Below, in pieces: positions 1 through 7,739 of a DNA stretch of 32,245 bases. The stretch is taken from the NCBI GenBank assembly GCA_021787365.1, contig JAJYMB010000022.1, positions 1 through 32,245 of the forward strand, in the 5' to 3' direction. Under the pieces are notes generated by a model. It made no database searches. It had not been told where the DNA came from and was given only the letters and a program-made list of their open reading frames with translations. Each line of letters starts with the position of its first letter. Position 1 is the first letter of the stretch. This DNA comes from Actinomycetes bacterium (GTDB lineage Bacteria; Actinomycetota; Acidimicrobiia; Acidimicrobiales; Palsa-688). The position numbers and the translations under genes are program-made.

Positions 1-769
1 GGTCGAGGCTCGTGGCGCCCACTGCCGTGAGCGGCTTGGTGGCGCTGTGGGGGAGGATGACATAGAGGCTCATCACGACGAAGGCGGCCAAGGCCCCCAC
101 GAACCAAGCCGCCCGGCGCAGTGCCGAACGCTTCCCGACAGCGAAGGAGACGAGCACCACGGCCCCGTAAATCCACGCGTAGTGGGGGCTCAGCGCCGTG
201 AGGACGGCCCACCACAGCGCCGGCGCCAGAGCGCCGGCACCTCGGCGCCCCGGCGCCCGCAGGGCCGAGACGACGGCGAAAGGCAGGAGGGCATAGCCCG
301 ACAAGAGGGCGAGGTGGCCGGCGTAGAGCCGGTTGAAGACGAACGGGTTGACGCAGTAGAGCGCCGCTGCCGGCAGCCGGGCCGAGCGTGGCCCCCCGGC
401 CAGCCTGCTCACCCCGAGCGAGCCGACGACGAAGACGGCGAGGACCACGAGCCAGGTGAGGGCCGGGCCCACCAGGCGGCCGACAGCTGCGACCCCGACG
501 GCACTGAGCGCCCCGGTCGTCAGGCCCCCGTTTATGCCGAGGAGGCCCTGGCCGACGAGCTCGGTGTGGGGGCCGGGCGCCCAGTCGAGCAAGAGCGTCC
601 TCCCGCCCCCTATCCACGGTGCCGTGACGCCCAAGCCGGCTACGAGCCCGAAGAGCGCCGCTCCCACGGCCGCCCTGTCAGGTCGGGCCAGGGGGCGTGC
701 TCGGTCGTGGGGGACATGGGCACGAGGCCCGCCCAGCGCCGCTTCGTAGCCTGTCGTGGCTTGGGCCAC
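1..769 (-). CDS. GT-C-like multi-pass membrane protein, C-terminus beyond the left edge
   Basis: Reading leftward there is a stop-free frame to the window edge. It encodes alternating hydrophobic segments, a periplasmic-type LLLDWAPGPH motif after the first helix, and the stretch VNPFVFNRLYAGH followed by GYALLPF. Actinobacterial membrane proteins of the GT-C/arabinofuranosyltransferase-like group carry this pattern. The 1044-residue protein encoded at 12289-15423 has an equivalent VNPYALALISGGQ...GYALFPW stretch, so the two are probably distant paralogues. The likely role is lipid-linked sugar transfer on the outer face of the membrane. The start is uncertain: GTG at 769 is used here, but GTG at about 667, just before the first helix, and a GTG near 894 that would overlap the upstream gene are also in frame. 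It follows the UDP-xylose genes on the same strand, so it may use that sugar or assemble the same glycan; this is inference. Confidence 0.7.
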   Translation of the reverse strand, partial: MAQATTGYEAALGGPRAHVPHDRARPLARPDRAAVGAALFGLVAGLGVTAPWIGGGRTLLLDWAPGPHTELVGQGLLGINGGLTTGALSAVGVAAVGRLVGPALTWLVVLAVFVVGSLGVSRLAGGPRSARLPAAALYCVNPFVFNRLYAGHLALLSGYALLPFAVVSALRAPGRRGAGALAPALWWAVLTALSPHYAWIYGAVVLVSFAVGKRSALRRAAWFVGALAAFVVMSLYVILPHSATKPLTAVGATSLD

Positions 770-843
770 GGCCGTCAGCCTTGCACGGGAGAGCCGGCCA
801 CCGGAGCGCGCCGGACGGGCACGATGGACGCCAGCGGACGCCC

Positions 844-1806
844 TCAGATAACCAAGTTTGGCCCTGGTGGGGGGCCGGTAGTGGCTGCGAACCACTCTAT
901 GGTGCGCCCCAGGCCCTCCTCCGGGCTCACGGTCGGCTCCCAGCCGAGCAGTTCCTTGGCCTTGGTGATGTCAGGCTTTCGCCGGAGCGGGTCGTCTTCT
1001 GGTAACGGGCAGTAACTGAGCGGGGACGACGAGCCGCTCAGCTCTAGCACGAGGTGGGCGAGGCCCAAGACGCTCAGCTCGGCCGGGTTGCCCAAGTTGA
1101 GCGGGCCAGCCAGGTCCGAGAGGACCATGGCGACGAGGCCCCTCACCATGTCGTCGACATAGCAGATGCTCCGGGTCTGGGTACCGTCCCCATAGACCGT
1201 GAGGGGCTCCCCCGAGAGGGCCTGGGCGATGAAGTTGGGCACCACGCGCCCGTCGCCGGCCTTCAGGCGGGGCCCGTAGGTGTTGAAGATGCGGACTATG
1301 CCGGTGTTGGTACCGAGGGCACGGCGGTAGGCAGAGGTGAGGGCCTCGCCGAAGCGCTTGGCCTCGTCGTACACGCTCCGGGGCCCGACCGGGTTGACGT
1401 TGCCCCAATAGGTCTCGGGCTGGGGGTGCACCAAGGGGTCGCCGTAGACCTCGCTCGTGGACGCGAGCACAAAGCGCGCCCGGTGCGCGTGGGCGAGCCG
1501 GAGGCCTGCCTCGGTGCCGCGGCTCCCGGCAGCGAGGGTCTCCAGGGGGCGGGCCAGGTAATCGGCTGGGGACGCAGCGCTCGCCAGGTGCGCCACGGAG
1601 TCGACTTGGCCCTCGACCCCGCCGAGCACCTGGCAGGCGTCACCGACCACGAGCTCGAAGCGCCCCGAGGCCGCCAGATGGGCGACGTTGGCCTCCGACC
1701 CGCTGGAGAAGTCGTCGACGCAGACGACCTGGTCGCCGCGCCCGACCAGCGCCTCGCAAAGGTGCGAGCCGATGAAACCGGCACCCCCGGTCACCACGTG
1801 GCGCAT
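844..1806 (-). CDS. uxs: UDP-glucuronate decarboxylase (UDP-xylose synthase), SDR family
   Basis: The predicted 320-residue cytoplasmic enzyme would convert UDP-glucuronate to UDP-xylose with NAD. The N-terminus has the Rossmann motif GGAGFIGSH followed by DDFSSG. The catalytic pair appears in SVYDEAKR (Tyr and Lys of YxxxK), followed by RIFNTYGPRL and then VYGDGTQTRSICYVDD. These are hallmarks of the decarboxylase branch of extended short-chain dehydrogenases, and the length is typical. The ATG at 1806 is chosen because it sits directly before the Rossmann fold and overlaps the upstream stop as TGATG. A longer frame would add 47 Arg-rich residues with no family counterpart. The upstream gene supplies its substrate, so the two form a two-step pathway. 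A dTDP-glucose 4,6-dehydratase is less likely because the NTYGPR region matches the xylose synthases. Confidence 0.88.
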   Translation of the reverse strand: MRHVVTGGAGFIGSHLCEALVGRGDQVVCVDDFSSGSEANVAHLAASGRFELVVGDACQVLGGVEGQVDSVAHLASAASPADYLARPLETLAAGSRGTEAGLRLAHAHRARFVLASTSEVYGDPLVHPQPETYWGNVNPVGPRSVYDEAKRFGEALTSAYRRALGTNTGIVRIFNTYGPRLKAGDGRVVPNFIAQALSGEPLTVYGDGTQTRSICYVDDMVRGLVAMVLSDLAGPLNLGNPAELSVLGLAHLVLELSGSSSPLSYCPLPEDDPLRRKPDITKAKELLGWEPTVSPEEGLGRTIEWFAATTGPPPGPNLVI

Positions 1807-3077
1807 CAGCGGAGCCCTATGGCCTCGTACACGAAGCCGGCACGGCGCACGGTGGCGGGCTCGAGCAGGTTCCTCGCGTCCACGACGGCGCGCTTTTCCA
1901 TCAAGGCCCCGACCTTGTCGAAGTCGAGCCAGCGCAGCTCGTCCCATTCGGTGCCGACCACGAGCACCTTGGCGCCTTCACAGGCCGAGTAGGGGTCGGT
2001 GCGCACGTCGACGCCGTCTACCGGGCGCTCGACCGTCGGGTCGTAGGCCTGCACGGTGGCGCCCCTTGCCCTCAGGCGCTTCGCCACCTCGAGGGAGGGC
2101 GAGTGGCGCAGGTCGTCGGTACGGGCCTTGAAGGTGAGGCCCCACAAGGCAACCTTGGCGCCCTCGAGCGAGCCCCCGGCCAGGCGCTCTGCCTTGGCCG
2201 CGACCCGGTCGTACTGCTCCTCGTTGACCGCGATCACGCCCTTCAGCAAGCTGAAGTCGTAGCCGGCGTCCTCTGCTATGCGGACAAGGGCCATGGTGTC
2301 CTTGGGGAAACAGGAGCCGCCCCAGCCGGGGCCTGGCCGCAGGAACTCCGAGCCGATGCGGGGGTCGGAGCCCATGCCGAGCACCACTTGGCGCACGTCG
2401 GCGCCGACGGCTTCGCACAAGGCGGCGACCGCGTTGACGAAGCTCACCTTGGTGGCCAAAAAGGCGTTGGACGCGTACTTGATCGTCTCGGCGGTGGCCG
2501 GGTCGGTCACGACGAGGGGGGCAGAGGTCGCGAGGAACAAGCCCGCCACCTTGATGGCGGTCGACTCGTCGTCGGCCCCTATGACGATGCGGTCGGGGTG
2601 CAAGAAGTCGTGGACGGCCGAGCCCTCGCGCAAGAACTCGGGGTTGGACACGACCGCGACGTCGGGCCGGCCGAGCGAGCGCTCCACGACCTTGGTGGAG
2701 CCGACCGGCACGGTCGACTTGTTGACCACGACGCTCTCGGGCTCGAGGTGGGGCCCCACCTCGGTGGCCACCGCCTGTATGAACGACATGTCGGCCCTGC
2801 CGTCGTCGCCTTGGGGCGTAGGCACGCAGACGAAACTGAACGCGGCCCCCTTGACGGCCCAGGTGTTGGACCTGCCAAAGGAGAGCCTGCTCGCGCCGAG
2901 GCCCTCTCTCACCAGCTCGGTGAGGCCGTCTTCGACTATCGGCACCTCGCCCGAGGCGAGCCGCTCCACGCGTCCAGCGTCGGCGTCCGAGCAGCGCACC
3001 TCGTGGCCCAGGTGGGCCAGGCAGGCCGCCGTCGTGAGGCCCACGTAGCCCGCCCCGACCACGGCTACCTTTGCCAT
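1806..3077 (-). CDS. ugd: UDP-glucose 6-dehydrogenase
   Basis: This 423-residue enzyme would oxidise UDP-glucose to UDP-glucuronate using two NAD. The N-terminal NAD-binding motif is VAVVGAGYVGLTTAACLAHLGH. The central region carries VNKSTVPVGST and NPEFLREGSA. The catalytic cysteine lies in GWGGSCFPKD, and the C-terminal UDP-binding domain has LWGLTFKARTDDLRHSPSL. All key residues and the length fit the UDP-glucose/GDP-mannose dehydrogenase family. The neighbouring decarboxylase favours UDP-glucose as substrate. The ATG at 3077 begins immediately at the Rossmann strand. It is the first gene of the leftward operon and is translationally coupled to the next one by a one-base overlap. Only about 50 bp separate it from the ATPase remnant on the other strand, so its promoter must be very close or inside that remnant. 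Confidence 0.92.
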   Translation of the reverse strand: MAKVAVVGAGYVGLTTAACLAHLGHEVRCSDADAGRVERLASGEVPIVEDGLTELVREGLGASRLSFGRSNTWAVKGAAFSFVCVPTPQGDDGRADMSFIQAVATEVGPHLEPESVVVNKSTVPVGSTKVVERSLGRPDVAVVSNPEFLREGSAVHDFLHPDRIVIGADDESTAIKVAGLFLATSAPLVVTDPATAETIKYASNAFLATKVSFVNAVAALCEAVGADVRQVVLGMGSDPRIGSEFLRPGPGWGGSCFPKDTMALVRIAEDAGYDFSLLKGVIAVNEEQYDRVAAKAERLAGGSLEGAKVALWGLTFKARTDDLRHSPSLEVAKRLRARGATVQAYDPTVERPVDGVDVRTDPYSACEGAKVLVVGTEWDELRWLDFDKVGALMEKRAVVDARNLLEPATVRRAGFVYEAIGLR

Positions 3078-3126
3078 GCCACGACCATAACCGAAAGGCC
3101 GGAGCCGTATCTCTTACAGCCTCCGG

Positions 3127-4175
3127 GGTGTGGGAAAGACAGTCCTCTCATGGAGCTGGACATCCTCGCCTCCGAGGTGGGATGTGCCACGACCGACGTG
3201 CAAGAGGTCGGCTCCGAGCCCGGCTTCAGGTCGACCTTCGCCCAGATGGCGTCCAGGCTACTGCGGGAGCTGAGCCGGGAGCACCGCACCCGCGAGCGGG
3301 TCGAGCGCGCCCTCGGGGTGGTCAAGGCCTTCAGCGTGGTCGGCCCTGAGGGCTACAGTTGGAGCTCGACGTCGGTGCCGTTGCCGGCGTGGCCGGTTCG
3401 GGGGGCCCGGGGCAGGACCTGGTCGAACTGCTCCGTGAGGTCGGCCAGACCGCGGCCAGTGCCCACAGCGGGGCACTGTTGTTGGTCGACGAGATGCACA
3501 ACCTGGACGCCGCTTCGCTGGCGGCGGTGTGCATGGCCTTTCAGGCGGTGAGCCGGGACGCCCTCCCGGTGGCCCTGGCGGGGGCCGGCCTGCCGGACTT
3601 GCAAGTGCGGCTCCTGCGGGCCAAGCCCTGCGCCGACCGCCTCTTCGAGTACCCGCGAGCTCGGCCGTCTCCGGGGCCCGGACACCCGGGTGGCGCTCGT
3701 GAAGCCGGCCGCTCTCCTCGGAGTGGACTTTGCTGCCGACGTCGCGGACGTGGTGGGTGGGACAGGCTGCCGGCTACCCGTACTTCCTCCAGGAGTACGG
3801 GCGGGAGCTTTGGGACGCGGCGGGAACCTCCCAGGTCACCATGGCCGACCTCGACGAAGTGCCCGACCTCGTCCAAGAGCAGCTGGCCCGCACGTTTTGC
3901 GGCACCCGCTTCGAGCTGGCGAGCGACGCCGAGCAGCGCTACCTGGCTGCCATGGCCTCCGCATGGCCTCCCTCGGCGCCGCGCCCCACTCGACCGCCGA
4001 GGTGGCCCCGGCATGGGGTGCAGCGGACCAACGCCAAAGCTCACCGCACCCTGACAGCCTCATCCAAAAAGGCCTCATCCGGTCACCTCGGCGGGGACAG
4101 GTCGACTTCAGCGCCCCGCTCTTTGCCGAGCTCCTCGTTCAGCACCACCCGCTCGGCGCCTTCGACGACGAGTGA
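3127..4175 (+). pseudogene. AAA-type ATPase (Orc1/STAND-like), multiply frameshifted remnant
   Basis: Pieces of one ATPase occur in order but in changing frames. A Walker A (GVGKTVL) lies at about 3127-3147, then MELDILASEVG onward from 3150. From about 3359 comes ELDVGAVAG through a Walker B (GALLLVDEMHNLD), with VALAGAGLPDL after it. VALVKPAALLGVDF comes next, then AAGYPYFLQEYGREL from about 3770. Finally DSLIQKGLIRSPRRGQVDF runs to the stop at 4175. At least five frame changes are needed, near 3148, 3355, 3663, 3765 and 3960. The part normally preceding the P-loop is missing. The order matches actinobacterial ATP-binding proteins with an AAA/Orc1-type domain and a C-terminal winged helix. 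Because the shifts are scattered and the 5' end is lost, this reads as an old dead gene and not one sequencing error. Confidence 0.8.
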
Positions 4176-4206
4176 AGGCCCGAGCACCACAGTTCGTGGA
4201 CCAAGT

Positions 4207-4447
4207 GGGCCAGCCAGCCGAGCCCCGGTGCCAGCCTTTGGGGAAGGGACGGGACCTCCTCTGCCCAGGTGAGCCTAGTACAAAGAGGAGCCGAGGCGTC
4301 GCTCGTGGTAGCATCCTCCACCGAAGTACAAGCTCGTGCTTAGGTCCGAGCAACGGGCCGGCGCCCGGAAGAGGTTTTCATTTGGAGGGTGTGCTCTTTG
4401 GGATCCAACAGGTCAACCAAGTCGCCAATCGGGCCTACGAACGGTTA
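4207..4447 (+). repeat. Direct repeat, copy 1 (leader of wecB-like gene)
   Basis: This imperfect direct repeat matches 5792-6028 with small indels. It includes a perfectly identical 47-base block (4284-4330), a GC-rich middle, a run reading GAGGTTTTCATTTGGAGG, and the first codons of a glycosyltransferase gene. It begins just downstream of the dead ATPase gene and ends where the coding frame stops at 4448. The two copies flank the epimerase gene. Confidence 0.88.
4284..4330 (+). promoter_or_regulatory. Conserved 47-base leader block, copy 1
   Basis: These 47 bases are identical to 5862-5908, while the sequence around them has drifted, so this part of the repeat looks constrained. It contains GTGGTAGCAT at 4305-4314. 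This can be read as an extended -10 element (TGG then TAGCAT) or as resembling the ops/JUMPstart core GGCGGTAGCGT of polysaccharide operons. An upstream GAGGAG and the CCTCC at 4315-4319 are complementary, and CCTCC could alternatively pair with the ribosome-binding GGAGG at 4384-4388. Function is inferred only. Confidence 0.4.
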
Positions 4448-4448
4448 G
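4398..4448 (+). pseudogene. Truncated start of a GT2-FkbM-type glycosyltransferase gene
   Basis: A TTG start at 4398 lies nine bases after GGAGG (4384-4388) and opens a 16-codon frame reading LGSNRSTKSPIGPTNG before TAG at 4446. The intact gene in the second repeat copy begins at the equivalent TTG (5976) with LEANRSGGSPAGPSPT. Spacing, ribosome site and residues correspond, so this is the stub of a duplicated gene whose body has been lost or replaced by the epimerase region. Confidence 0.65.
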
Positions 4449-4546
4449 CTAGCTAGGTAACGGACACTGCTTTAGGCGCTTGAAGCCGAGTTTACTGAAG
4501 CGGCGCTTGGCCCTGGCGGTTGCCTCGGCGGCCCCTTTGACCCCGG

Positions 4547-4575
4547 TTGGGCGAGCATCCCGAAGAGGGTAGAAT
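4547..4575 (+). promoter_or_regulatory. Candidate sigma-70-type promoter for the epimerase gene
   Basis: TTGGGC (4547-4552) is followed by a 17-base spacer and TAGAAT (4570-4575), a five-of-six match to the -10 consensus. It is placed to give a leader of about 50 bases before the GTG at 4632. The rest of 4449-4631 shows no recognisable gene. The -35 match is weak. Confidence 0.4.
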
Positions 4576-4631
4576 TCACGAAATACCTTCGTCGAGCATA
4601 CGATCGGAAATGATGTTGGAGCGGCTTTGGG

Positions 4632-5789
4632 GTGGATAAGCAACTGAAGGTAATGTCTGTTTTTGGCACTCGCCCTGAGGCCATCAAGATGGCCCCAGTT
4701 GTACGCGCCTTCGAGCAAGACGACGCGATCGAATCAACGGTGGTAGTGACCGGACAACACAGGGAGATGCTCGACCAAGTCCTTGAGGCTTTCGAGATAA
4801 GAGCGGACCTTGACCTCAATTTGTTTCAGCACGGCCAAAGCATTGCAGATATAACTGTTAGGATTCTTAGTGGCCTGACCCGCCTGCTGGCGGCGCGCCG
4901 TCCCAATATGGTTGTTGTGCAAGGCGATACGACAACAACGTTCGCTGCGGCTCTTGCTAGTTACTACTCACGAGTTCACGTAGCCCATCTAGAGGCCGGT
5001 CTGCGCACAGGCGACAAGTGGTCCCCGTATCCTGAGGAAATCAACCGACGTCTGACTTCTCAACTGGCGTCGTTGCATCTTGCAGCAACGAGACGAGCGA
5101 GGGACAACCTCTTGGCGGAGGGGTTCGACGAGACTGCAGTCGTGGTGACAGGAAACACTGTTATTGATGCACTATTGTGGACGAAGCAGCGTTGGGCAGA
5201 CGTAAGCGATCCTGTTATCCGGGTTATCGAAAAGCATAGAGGTCCAGTCCTGCTAGTGACGGCCCATCGCCGCGAGTCATGGGGCGACGCTCTCCGCGAA
5301 GTTGGCCGCGCCGTTGCTGAAATCTCGTGCGAACGCCCGGACCTGCTCGTGGTGATTCCTGTCCATCGGAACCCCATCGTGAGGAAGGCGCTGCTGGCGC
5401 CCCTCGAGAACCGTAGTAATGTGATGGTGGTGGAGCCACTTCCCTATATACCATTTGTACAGGCCATGGCGAGGGCAACGGTGATTCTCACTGATAGCGG
5501 AGGTGTACAGGAAGAAGCACCTAGCCTCGGTAAGCCCGTACTCGTGATGAGGGATACCACGGAGCGTTCGGAGGGGGTCGAAGCAGGGACAGCGCAGCTT
5601 GTTGGGACAAACCGGACCGCGATCCGACAGAATGTTCTTCATCTCTTGAGCGACGAGCGGGCCTATGAAGCTATGGCGAAGGTTGCTAACCCGTACGGCG
5701 ACGGTCAGGCGAGTGCGCGGGTTGTTGGCGCCATCCGAAGGTTCTTTGGGCGCCCCATGGCCTCGACAGGCTCAAGTGACTGGCAGTGA
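4632..5789 (+). CDS. wecB: UDP-N-acetylglucosamine 2-epimerase, non-hydrolysing
   Basis: This 385-residue cytosolic enzyme would interconvert UDP-GlcNAc and UDP-ManNAc for surface polysaccharide synthesis. Family signatures run the whole length: FGTRPEAIKMAPVV near the start, GDTTTTFAAAL, AHLEAGLRTGDK, PEEINRR, VTGNTVIDALL, LVTAHRRESWG, VIPVHRNP, and near the end LTDSGGVQEEAPSLGKPVLVMRDTTERSEGV in consecutive parts. The length is typical and nothing is missing. The start is GTG at 4632, with GGAG about 11 bases upstream. A later ATG at 4653 would cut into the first strand. Base composition is clearly more AT-rich than the flanking genes, with frequent A/T third positions, suggesting transfer from another genome. 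It lies alone between two direct repeats. No ManNAc dehydrogenase gene (wecC) is recognisable in the window. Confidence 0.93.
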   Translation: MDKQLKVMSVFGTRPEAIKMAPVVRAFEQDDAIESTVVVTGQHREMLDQVLEAFEIRADLDLNLFQHGQSIADITVRILSGLTRLLAARRPNMVVVQGDTTTTFAAALASYYSRVHVAHLEAGLRTGDKWSPYPEEINRRLTSQLASLHLAATRRARDNLLAEGFDETAVVVTGNTVIDALLWTKQRWADVSDPVIRVIEKHRGPVLLVTAHRRESWGDALREVGRAVAEISCERPDLLVVIPVHRNPIVRKALLAPLENRSNVMVVEPLPYIPFVQAMARATVILTDSGGVQEEAPSLGKPVLVMRDTTERSEGVEAGTAQLVGTNRTAIRQNVLHLLSDERAYEAMAKVANPYGDGQASARVVGAIRRFFGRPMASTGSSDWQ

Positions 5790-5791
5790 GG

Positions 5792-6028
5792 GGGCCAGCC
5801 GAGCCCCGGGTGCCAGCGTGGGATAGGAAGGCCCTCCTCTGCCCAGGCGAGCGCACTACGGAGAGGAGCCGAGGCGTCGCTCGTGGTAGCATCCTCCACC
5901 GAAGTACAGGCTCAGGCCTCGGACCCGAGCAGCGGCCGGCGCCCAGGAGAGGTTTTCATTTGGAGGCTGCGCTCTTTGGAAGCTAACAGGTCAGGCGGGT
6001 CGCCGGCCGGGCCTAGTCCAACGGTCAG
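5792..6028 (+). repeat. Direct repeat, copy 2 (leader of the glycosyltransferase operon)
   Basis: This is the second copy of the 4207-4447 repeat. It starts two bases after the epimerase stop codon and continues into the first 17 or so codons of the GT2-FkbM gene. Identity is roughly four bases in five by eye, with perfect stretches in the 47-base block. Here the repeat leads into an intact gene, so this is probably the original context and copy 1 the derived one. Confidence 0.88.
5862..5908 (+). promoter_or_regulatory. Conserved 47-base leader block, copy 2
   Basis: The block is identical to 4284-4330. TAGCAT lies at 5887-5892, preceded by TGG, with CCTCC directly after it. It stands about 70 bases before the TTG start of a six-gene polysaccharide operon, the position expected for a promoter or for an ops-like antitermination site. 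Which of these it is cannot be told from sequence. Confidence 0.4.
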
Positions 6029-7739
6029 TGTCGTCGTGCCCACAAGGGACGCCGGCCGCACTCTCGCGGCCTGCTTGGCGTCGCTCCGGGCACAGGGCTA
6101 CCCCTGCCGCGTAGTGGTGGTCGACAACGCCTCCACCGACGCCACCCGGACGCTAGCGAAAGACGGTGCCGACGTGTTCCTCGAAGCCGGCCCCGAGCGC
6201 TCGGCTCAGCGCAACTACGGCGCCCGCTCCTGCCCAGCCGACATCGTCGGGTTCATCGACGCTGACATGGTGCTCGAGCCGACGGTCGTCGAAGAAGCGG
6301 TTGCGGCCATCGGTGGCGGGGCCGGCTCGGTGATCGTCCCCGAGCGCACCATCGGTAGCGGGTTCTGGGTGCAGGTGCGCGCCTTCGAGCGGTCGTTTTA
6401 CCAAGGGTCCGACTCCATCGAGGCGGCGCGGTTTTTCCGCTGGGACGTCTTCGAGCGCGCCGGCGGCTTCGACGAGAACCTGACCGGGGCGGAGGACTGG
6501 GACTTGGCCGAGTCAGCGCGCCTCCTGGCGCCGGTGGCACGCACGGCTGCTTTCATCGACCACGACGAGGGCAGCATCGGTTACCTCGAGGCCTGTCGCA
6601 AAAAGGCTTACTACACCGAAGGCCTGCGGCGTTACGTTGCCAAACGGGGCCTCTCGGCCCTCCGTCAGGCGAGCGGGAGGCCCTGGCTCCGCCAGCCCGG
6701 CAAGCTTCTCAACCTTGAGGGCGCAGGCTTGCTCGCCCTGAAAGCCGGCGAGGCAACCGCCATGACAGCGGCGCTCGCCCGGGCCTGGGTGGGCAGCCAG
6801 CTCACCGCAAGCGGGGTTGGCCGACAAACCAGCATAGCTGGCGACGACGGCGCAGACGCCGCTCGCTTTCGAGCAGCGCAAGCGGCAGCGAGCTCATCCC
6901 CGCTAGAAACCTCCCCGCTTCAATGCTCGAAACTTGCCATCCGCTGCCGCCGTCTCTGGCTAGGCATGCTTTGGAGTGTCAGGATCTGGCGCACCACGCG
7001 CCATGGAGAGCGCACGCTTGCCCGCATCGCCCTCGGGTTCCTGGCACCACACTGGGCCGGTGACGCAACTTTTGAGCGCAGGGACGGCACCACACTTGTC
7101 GCCCCTGCGAATAGCTGGATTTGGTTGCCCATCGCCGAGGTGCTGGTCGATGACTGCTACGGACTAGACGAACTTGCTGCTGAGCTAACAGAGAAGAGCT
7201 GCTGCACGGTGTTGGACATCGGAGCTCATGTGGGCTCCTTCACCGTCGCTGTCGCCATGGCCGTCCCAAGCGCTCAGGTCATCGCCTTCGAGCCCTCTGC
7301 CGACCGGGTAGCGTACTGGCGCCGCAACGTTGCCGCCAACGGGCTTGCCGGGCGAGCGCGCATAGTCCAAGCCGGGGTGGGCGGTCAAGCCGGCCGTCAG
7401 GTATTGGCCGGCGCGGCCAATCTCGTCGCGGAAACGACGGGAGCGACAGGGGACGTTGTCGATGTGGTTGCCTTCGAGGACGTGATGCGTCGGGTCGAAG
7501 GGCCGGTGGACCTCGTGAAGATGGACTGCGAGGGCAGCGAGTACGACATCATAGGCACAGCGTCTTTGGTTACCTTGGGCCGGATCGAGCGCTTGGTGCT
7601 CGAGTACCACCCCGCCCCGCAGGCAAACATTGTAAGCCTTTTCGCCAAGCTCGCCGAAGCAGGCCTTGTCGAGCGCTGGCGCGCCGACTCGGTACCCGGG
7701 CAGCTCGGCGTGGTGTCGTTTGCACGGGGTGCCCGGTGA
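5976..7739 (+). CDS. GT2 glycosyltransferase fused to FkbM-family methyltransferase
   Basis: This 587-residue two-domain protein starts at TTG 5976, nine bases after GGAGG. Residues about 17-310 form a GT2 (GT-A fold) glycosyltransferase with VSVVVPTRDAGRTL, VVVVDNASTD, the DxD-type FIDADMV and the GAEDWDLAE acceptor motif. A variable, mildly hydrophobic linker (about 310-390) follows. From about 400 to the end lies an FkbM methyltransferase with the SAM-binding VLDIGAHVGSFTVAV, IAFEPSADRV and VDLVKMDCEGSEYDI. It would transfer a sugar from a nucleotide donor and O-methylate the product, in the cytoplasm at the membrane. An in-frame GTG at 5883 would add 31 residues, but these lie in leader sequence. 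The gene opens a coupled operon; its stop overlaps the next start as GTGA. Confidence 0.85.
   Translation: MEANRSGGSPAGPSPTVSVVVPTRDAGRTLAACLASLRAQGYPCRVVVVDNASTDATRTLAKDGADVFLEAGPERSAQRNYGARSCPADIVGFIDADMVLEPTVVEEAVAAIGGGAGSVIVPERTIGSGFWVQVRAFERSFYQGSDSIEAARFFRWDVFERAGGFDENLTGAEDWDLAESARLLAPVARTAAFIDHDEGSIGYLEACRKKAYYTEGLRRYVAKRGLSALRQASGRPWLRQPGKLLNLEGAGLLALKAGEATAMTAALARAWVGSQLTASGVGRQTSIAGDDGADAARFRAAQAAASSSPLETSPLQCSKLAIRCRRLWLGMLWSVRIWRTTRHGERTLARIALGFLAPHWAGDATFERRDGTTLVAPANSWIWLPIAEVLVDDCYGLDELAAELTEKSCCTVLDIGAHVGSFTVAVAMAVPSAQVIAFEPSADRVAYWRRNVAANGLAGRARIVQAGVGGQAGRQVLAGAANLVAETTGATGDVVDVVAFEDVMRRVEGPVDLVKMDCEGSEYDIIGTASLVTLGRIERLVLEYHPAPQANIVSLFAKLAEAGLVERWRADSVPGQLGVVSFARGAR

Noticed and set aside
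47..1015. Long rightward frame over the left edge
   Set aside because: It is Arg/Pro/Gly-rich with no motif, while the opposite strand encodes membrane helices and a conserved VNPF...GYALLP pattern.
2103..3551. 482-codon rightward frame across the dehydrogenase gene
   Set aside because: It is the complement of a clearly recognised enzyme; only its last part (after 3150) belongs to the ATPase remnant.
4449..4718. Leftward frame ending in FSKLGFKRLKQCPLPS
   Set aside because: Part overlaps the epimerase start and no family is recognisable; the basic tail alone is not evidence of a gene.
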